A DNA stretch of 22,064 bases from Hemicentrotus pulcherrimus (Eukaryota; Echinodermata; Echinoidea; Camarodonta; Strongylocentrotidae), in the NCBI GenBank assembly GCA_003118195.1, contig BEXV01000483.1, positions 90,221 to 112,284 on the forward strand, read 5' to 3'. The position numbers were made by a program, and so were the translations under genes. Positions 1 through 22,064 of the stretch are shown here, piece after piece. A model generated the notes under the pieces. The model did no database searches, was not told the DNA's origin, and saw only the letters and a list, made by a program, of their open reading frames with translations. The number at the start of each line of letters is the position of its first letter. Within the stretch, counting starts at the first letter, position 1.

Positions 1-638
1 TAGTTATCTACCAGCAAAGTGCAAGCATCATGGTTTCCTTGTGACAGTAAAACACAAGAAGATTGTATAATTCCCTGGTTTATTTTCTCAAGTTAGAAAA
101 ACAAAACTGGTTTAATGCTAATGAATGCTGGTCAGCAATAAAAAAACACAAGGGAGAGAGATTACAGTACTCATGCTGTATTCAGTTGACAACTAAAGAA
201 GATAAATTTAACTTATTTTAAGACACATGCTAACTGGATGGTGCCAAGATCAAAGTGGAAAAAGGAACGTAAATGTTTCTCTCTCTCTCACGCTTTCCTT
301 TTGTATGTTCATGTAATACAATTTTTAACAGGAGTTATAATTATTAAAGACAAATATATGCAAAAGTAAACAAACTAGCTTCCAGTTGACATAGTTATCC
401 ACCAACAAAGTATAGGACTGTTTTGTGAAAAGCTGCCCTGCTGACTGTTTTTTGTTGATTTTTTTTTTTAATTTCAGAAAACGAGCAGCCAGAATAGTTT
501 GAGTTCATTTTGGTTCTTTAATACATCATTAGACATACCGGTACTGTAAACCAGACTTTCCCACTCTCAACGGAATATATTTAACCTCCTGGATGATTTT
601 TTTAAAAATTATCTTATTTTTTAAAATTTTAATTTCAG
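1..638 (+). other. Intron upstream of exon 1 (partial)
   Basis: This AT-rich sequence has no credible coding exon. It holds a decayed copy of exon 1 (478-575), listed separately. A diverged direct repeat is also present: the first 25 bases, beginning TAGTTATCTACCAGCAAAG, recur near 391 as TAGTTATCCACCAACAAAG. It ends in a T-rich tract and ATTTCAG at 632-638, the acceptor of exon 1. No promoter or start codon for the gene was found. Confidence 0.6.
478..575 (+). pseudogene. Decayed duplicate of PASK exon 1
   Basis: It follows its own ATTTCAG acceptor (471-477). The sequence aligns with the start of exon 1 at 639: shared blocks include CGAGCAGCC, TTTGAGT, AATACATCA, AGACATA and AAACCAGACTTTCCCA, in the same order. 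Small insertions and an in-frame TAG (498-500 in the exon 1 frame) break it, and the 3' part of the exon is absent. It is best read as a relic of a tandem exon duplication, now intronic. Confidence 0.8.
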
Positions 639-18007
<17,369 letters not shown>

Positions 18008-18321
18008 GGAAGGATCATGTTTCTGTTGACTGTTGGCTGAAAGGTGTCACATGGCACGGCTGTGCAATATAACAAACATTTTTTTGCACTGTAAAACGCA
18101 TACAAAAGTGAATAAGATCACGCCTCTCTTCACTTTGCCTACCTATTGTTTGTATTGCCTTAGGTGCGCACATCTGAAGCGAAGCTAACCTGAATGTAAT
18201 CGAGAGGGTCTCACCCTTCAAGGAATCGCAAATTCCCTCAATTTTATGTAACCAATATTTCATGCATTTCGTTCTTAAATATGATATACATTCACCACCC
18301 TTTGCAGATTTTCTCCTGCCA

Positions 18322-18362
18322 TTATATTTCAACCTCGGCTTGCGCCCTCAGTTAAATATAAC
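18322..18362. repeat. Inverted repeat around CTCGGCTTGCGCCCTC
   Basis: The arms TTATATTTCAAC and GTTAAATATAA pair almost fully around a GC-rich loop, forming a potential hairpin in the 3' UTR. It may be a repeat fragment. Confidence 0.5.
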
Positions 18363-18612
18363 CTCTCTCGGGAAAAATCTGAATTATTAACACCAGAGCA
18401 TGCAATATTTCTATAATGTATATAACTTGTCACATTATGTTCAGTTTGTAACATACCACCAAACACATCGTACAAACTGAAATGCTTGGTATTAATTAAT
18501 TAATTTATTTATTTATTTACATATGACAAATGCATTTGTATTGGTATTGAAGTTGTAAGGGGGCTGGATCTTTTTTGTGTGTTAGGAGATGTAAAATATT
18601 TGACTATGAATG

Positions 18613-18618
18613 AATAAA
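18613..18618 (+). promoter_or_regulatory. AATAAA poly(A) signal candidate 1
   Basis: The first AATAAA after the distal stop codon (606 bases on). GTGTGTACACTGGTTATTTCC lies just downstream (here GTGTGTACACTGG), a modest GU-rich element. Confidence 0.5.
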
Positions 18619-19474
18619 TGATGTAAGCTCGTGTGTACACTGGTTATTTCCATTATGAGACCAAAGTATTTCTTAACCTTGACAACATAGAAATTGCCCA
18701 GTAAACCCTGAAATTCTCTTGAAATGCCATTCTGTAAACAGACTTCAAGTAGTTTATCTTCATGTCAAGTTAGCTATTGTAGCAGATTTGTTTGTCTTGA
18801 TACAAAGGAAATTACGATGAGTTGATTTTATTGGACAATGCAGGTACAGTGTTGTCAAATGCCAAAATTGATTTATTGATGCATGAGTATTTCAGGCAAT
18901 AAGATTGATGAAAGATATAGCAATAGGTGATGGGTTTTTTGTAGATTCATTTTTCTAAATCCATATACTATTTATTGTTTTGACAGATTACGTCTGGTAA
19001 AAGAATACTACGTCTAAAGATTAATACATCTTTAGACAGCACTTGTATATGATGACAAGTATTTTGTTTGTTTTTTTATATTCTGAAATGCACTTTCTTG
19101 TTCAAAGTTTGTTGTTTGAGTGTGTGGATTTACATCATTTTTGAATATTTTCCCAAACTTGGAAAAAGGTTAGAACTTACTTAAGGGGAAAAATTACTAC
19201 AAATGTAATGTACTTATGTTCTTACAGATGATGGTTCTAGAGGTCACAAAATATGTTCGGTTTGATGTTATTTGTTGTGGATTTACACAGAAGAGAAAAT
19301 GAAGCATGTCAAAGGTCAACAGCGACTCTGTCCAGTCAGTGTAGAAAAGGGACTGATCATGTATTGATTTCCAAATCATGATGTAAATCGTAAGTGCCTA
19401 TAGAATAATGATTTGTTTTATCATATCACTTGTCGTGCTTGTAGCTGGTTCTACAAAACTACTTCTTCTATGTC

Positions 19475-19480
19475 AATAAA
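19475..19480 (+). promoter_or_regulatory. AATAAA poly(A) signal candidate 2
   Basis: Followed at once by TGTTTGTATTTTGTACT, a U/GU-rich downstream element, making it a good candidate end. Confidence 0.5.
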
Positions 19481-20656
19481 TGTTTGTATTTTGTACTAAA
19501 GTACATCTTGTATTGAAAGTGAATTGTTATGCGGGTATTAATATATAAGTAATGGCAATACAGTTATGTATTTTCAGTGTGTATATGATACAATGATGTA
19601 ATATAGAAGTTTTTCACTGACAAAATTTACTTTGTTTTTCTTGAAGGCCAATTCGATGTTATTGAATAAATACAGAAAAATAGTGAGTATTACACTTACA
19701 GCTGATGTAATGATTGTACTATTCGAAATACACTGTAGACCTTTCAGGGGTATTAGAAGGTATATACATATGAATTTCATCAGAACTCCGTCTGTGTATG
19801 ATTATGAAGATAACTATGAATGTGACAATACAACTTTGTATTAAAGGCTCCTATAGCAAGCTCATAGCTGGAGTGCATAATGATCTGATCCCATTAAAAT
19901 CTCATAAAGAAAGCCAATAAGGAGAATTTTTTTTTAAATACTTAGTAAATCCTTTCCTGATTGATTGAAGAAATATGAAATGGAGCAGTAAAGCATTTGT
20001 CTAGTTTAAACAAATCTTTTAATTTAAATATTGATGACCAGATATGACTATAAAAAGATTATATTTAAGATATGGTGTAGAGAATACTTTATAGTATTTC
20101 ATGGTCAGAATTGCCAAGGTTTAGGGAGAAGAAAAACATCAGAATAAGTTGGCATCTTTGCACCTAGCTTCACTTGTATACTGCTGCACATTGTGTACTT
20201 AAAAGTCCTTGAATAGCACTGGAAACTATCGCGTATGTTTTAATTTTCAAAAAAAACATAGAATAGTCTCAGTAAACGAATCGCAATCATTTGATTGGGA
20301 TGTAGGAGTGAGCTTTATAAATGGAAATAACTGCTTTTATGTATGTGTTTGAATTTTTAAATTAAGTTCAGAGTCTAAGTGTGAAAATGTAAAGTTGCAA
20401 CAATGCAATGTGCCCCATTATCACATTCCTGATTGACTGAATTTGTCTATTTGTCGCATTTCACTTATGCTTTTTATTTGTCACGTTAGCAGCCATTGAT
20501 ATTTCCCACGATTTGATTCTCGGTGGTGAAAAAATAAAAATTGTTTCCAGTGATTATCTGTTTCTAAGGGGTACCTATAGCGGGAGACGTCTCAATAAAA
20601 TAACTTGAAGATGAATCATCTGGAATTTGGCTCCCAAACCTCTGACCGAGGGCTAT

Positions 20657-20738
20657 GTTTACATTCACATTAATCTTTAATGAAATATCTGGGGGGTGTT
20701 TCATAAATCTTTAATGAAATATCTGGGGGGTGTTTCAT
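20657..20738 (+). repeat. 34-bp direct duplication at the MITE left end
   Basis: The unit AATCTTTAATGAAATATCTG followed by GGGGGTGTTTCATA occurs twice in a row (starting 20672 and 20706). It spans the insertion junction, combining flank and the first 14-15 bases of the element. Confidence 0.9.
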
Positions 20739-21036
20739 AAAGATCCTAAGTTGAACTTAACTCTAAGTTGGACTTAAAAATTATGGAAAGCCATAGCATC
20801 TCTGAAAATATTTTGTAAAAGTTATTTTAAAAGGCATAAAATGTTGATTCAAATCATTCATATTTTCTATTATCATGGGAGATTTCCTGTTCTTGCTGTG
20901 GAATTTATGAAAAGTCTAAAATACTTGTTTTTTCACTTTTGAATATATTTAAATTCAAGGCTACAAATGGCTCTCCATAATTTTTAAGTCACACTTAGAG
21001 TTAAGTTAGACTTAGGATCTTTGTGAAACACCCCCC
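20725..21036. mobile_element. MITE with about 70-bp terminal inverted repeats
   Basis: The left end GGGGGGTGTTTCATAAAGAT matches the right end reverse complemented, GGGGGGTGTTTCACAAAGAT. The match continues through CCTAAGT..AACTTAACTCTAAG and GACTTAAAAATTATGGA.AGCCAT. It has no coding capacity. Copies with the GGTGTTTCATAAAG end are, to my knowledge, common in marine invertebrate genomes. Confidence 0.88.
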
Positions 21037-21313
21037 TGATCTGATATGATGTGGATGGTGTAGCGCTTAAACCTGTCGACTTTCTTTTGTGAATTTTGCA
21101 AGGAACATGGAAATGTTTTTTCCAGCGGTGCTATTAAATCATTCTCAAGGATGCATTGATTGTGAAGTTAGAAGGCTTTTCCTATGTAGGATAGTTGGGG
21201 GCAGTTGTATAAGACTAGGCACCCCTCTCACAGGCAAGATGTACAAAATATTTACGTTGCATGTTATCGTAATTATTTGATCCAATTTTTTTAATGCGAT
21301 GTTTCCTCTGTTC

Positions 21314-21368
21314 AGAGCCAGAAGGGCGTTGACTGAATGTTGAAGTTTATGAGTTATACGCTCTGGCT
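21314..21368. repeat. Short inverted repeat AGAGCCAGAAGGGCG / CGCTCTGGCT
   Basis: The outer arms AGAGCCA.. and ..CTCTGGCT pair across about 30 bases. The right part, GAGTTATACGCTCT, also occurs exactly at 4054-4067, at the right border of the intron 4 foldback element. Confidence 0.55.
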
Positions 21369-21771
21369 ACAAAGAAAATATTGACACAATTAATTGCAGA
21401 GACAAAAAATGATGACAAAATAATACCCTATCAGGGAAAGCTTAAACATTACATTTAAACTTGAGTTATTAAGCATTTGAGGTGAAATTTTGGCAGCTTA
21501 CCGGTATTCATTTTGAGTTTGTGTGTTTCTTCATTATATTTTGTTTTGTTTCTATTTGTCATCTAGGTTATTTACTTAGGAATTTTGTGTTCCAGAAGTC
21601 TTTTTAACACTGCAATTTCTGCGTGAAAGTTCAAAACATTCCACACATGTACAAAATTATTGCACACACCGTATTAATACGACCTACCCAAATGTAATTT
21701 CCTTATGCTTCGTGATGAAAATGCTTTGCTGTGCTCAAGTTTGTTTGTGCTGCATAGAAGATGATATAGAA

Positions 21772-21777
21772 AATAAA
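21772..21777 (+). promoter_or_regulatory. AATAAA poly(A) signal candidate 3
   Basis: Followed by GGTGTGCTTTTTTGTTGTTG, a strong GU/U-rich downstream element. If used, the 3' UTR would be about 3.8 kb. Confidence 0.45.
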
Positions 21778-21887
21778 ATGGTGTGCTTTTTTGTTGTTGC
21801 TACCAAGTCACACTACATTGTACAATGCATTAATCAGTGCATTTTTCTGTTGCTTTCTTCATTATTTTTCTTTTCTTTTTGAGAGAG

Positions 21888-21968
21888 GGGGAAAAGGCAG
21901 AAAGCGAGAGAGAGAGAGGGGGAGAGGAGGAAGGAAGGGCTAGGGAGATACAGAGAGAGACAAGAGGT
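21888..21968 (+). repeat. GA-rich simple-sequence tract
   Basis: Almost pure purine on the + strand (GAGAGAG, GGGGGAGAGGAGGAAGG). The reverse-strand Leu/Ser/Pro-rich frame across it is an artefact. Confidence 0.8.
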
Positions 21969-22064
21969 GGTGGGAGACATCTGCATTACATTCATGACCT
22001 GAATATATTCTCGTTGCAACCAGTATCTGAATTGATTTTTTTTTTTTTTTTGTTAGATTCTATT

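Larger units (their letters stand above)
18008..22064 (+). other. 3' UTR and downstream flank
   Basis: AT-rich, with no coding frame that looks real on either strand. Recognisable contents are an inverted repeat around CGGCTTGCGCC (18322-18362), (TTAA)/(TTTA) simple sequence (18492-18520), several AATAAA signals, a MITE (20725-21036), a short inverted repeat (21314-21368), a GA-rich tract (21888-21968) and a poly-T run near the end (22037-22052). Where the transcript ends cannot be told from sequence. Confidence 0.6.

Overview
This window carries one eukaryotic gene on the + strand: most of a PASK-type PAS-domain serine/threonine kinase. It is split into 18 coding exons between about 639 and 18007. 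The GT-AG introns, invertebrate-style dispersed repeats (tRNA-derived SINEs, several foldback MITE-like elements, CCCTAA-like tracts) and long AT-rich introns suggest a marine invertebrate deuterostome. My best guess is an echinoderm, probably a sea urchin; this is inference from repeat style and protein similarity and was not tested by search. The window opens inside an intron, so the N-terminus and promoter lie outside it.

Layout. Exons 1-2 encode the end of the N-terminal region. Exons 2-4 encode the first PAS domain, exons 5-6 a PAS-like linker, exon 7 a short low-complexity insert, and exons 8-9 a second PAS-type segment. Exon 10 (1208 bp) encodes a long acidic Ser-rich linker with an internal 55-residue repeat. 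Exons 11-17 carry the pre-kinase segment and a complete kinase domain (glycine loop, catalytic Lys, HRD, DFG, activation loop, SPE motif). There are two phase-compatible terminal exons, at 16053 and 17823. All exon phases join without a break, giving 1346 residues with the distal terminal exon or 1331 with the proximal one, plus the missing N-terminus. The remaining 4 kb is 3' UTR or flank with several AATAAA signals and one MITE. I saw no second gene.

The most unusual pattern is a set of decayed partial copies of this gene's own exons in the introns beside the originals. There is one copy of exon 1 (478-575), two of exon 3 (1739-1770 and 1836-1900) and one of exon 12 (11367-11447). The exon 12 copy precisely lacks 36 bp that encode the ATP-binding glycine loop while keeping the reading frame. 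With the tandem-like alternative last exons, this suggests repeated local exon duplication in one gene. The last intron has also collected a tandem repeat, a dispersed repeat and two head-to-head tRNA-SINEs between the two terminal exons.
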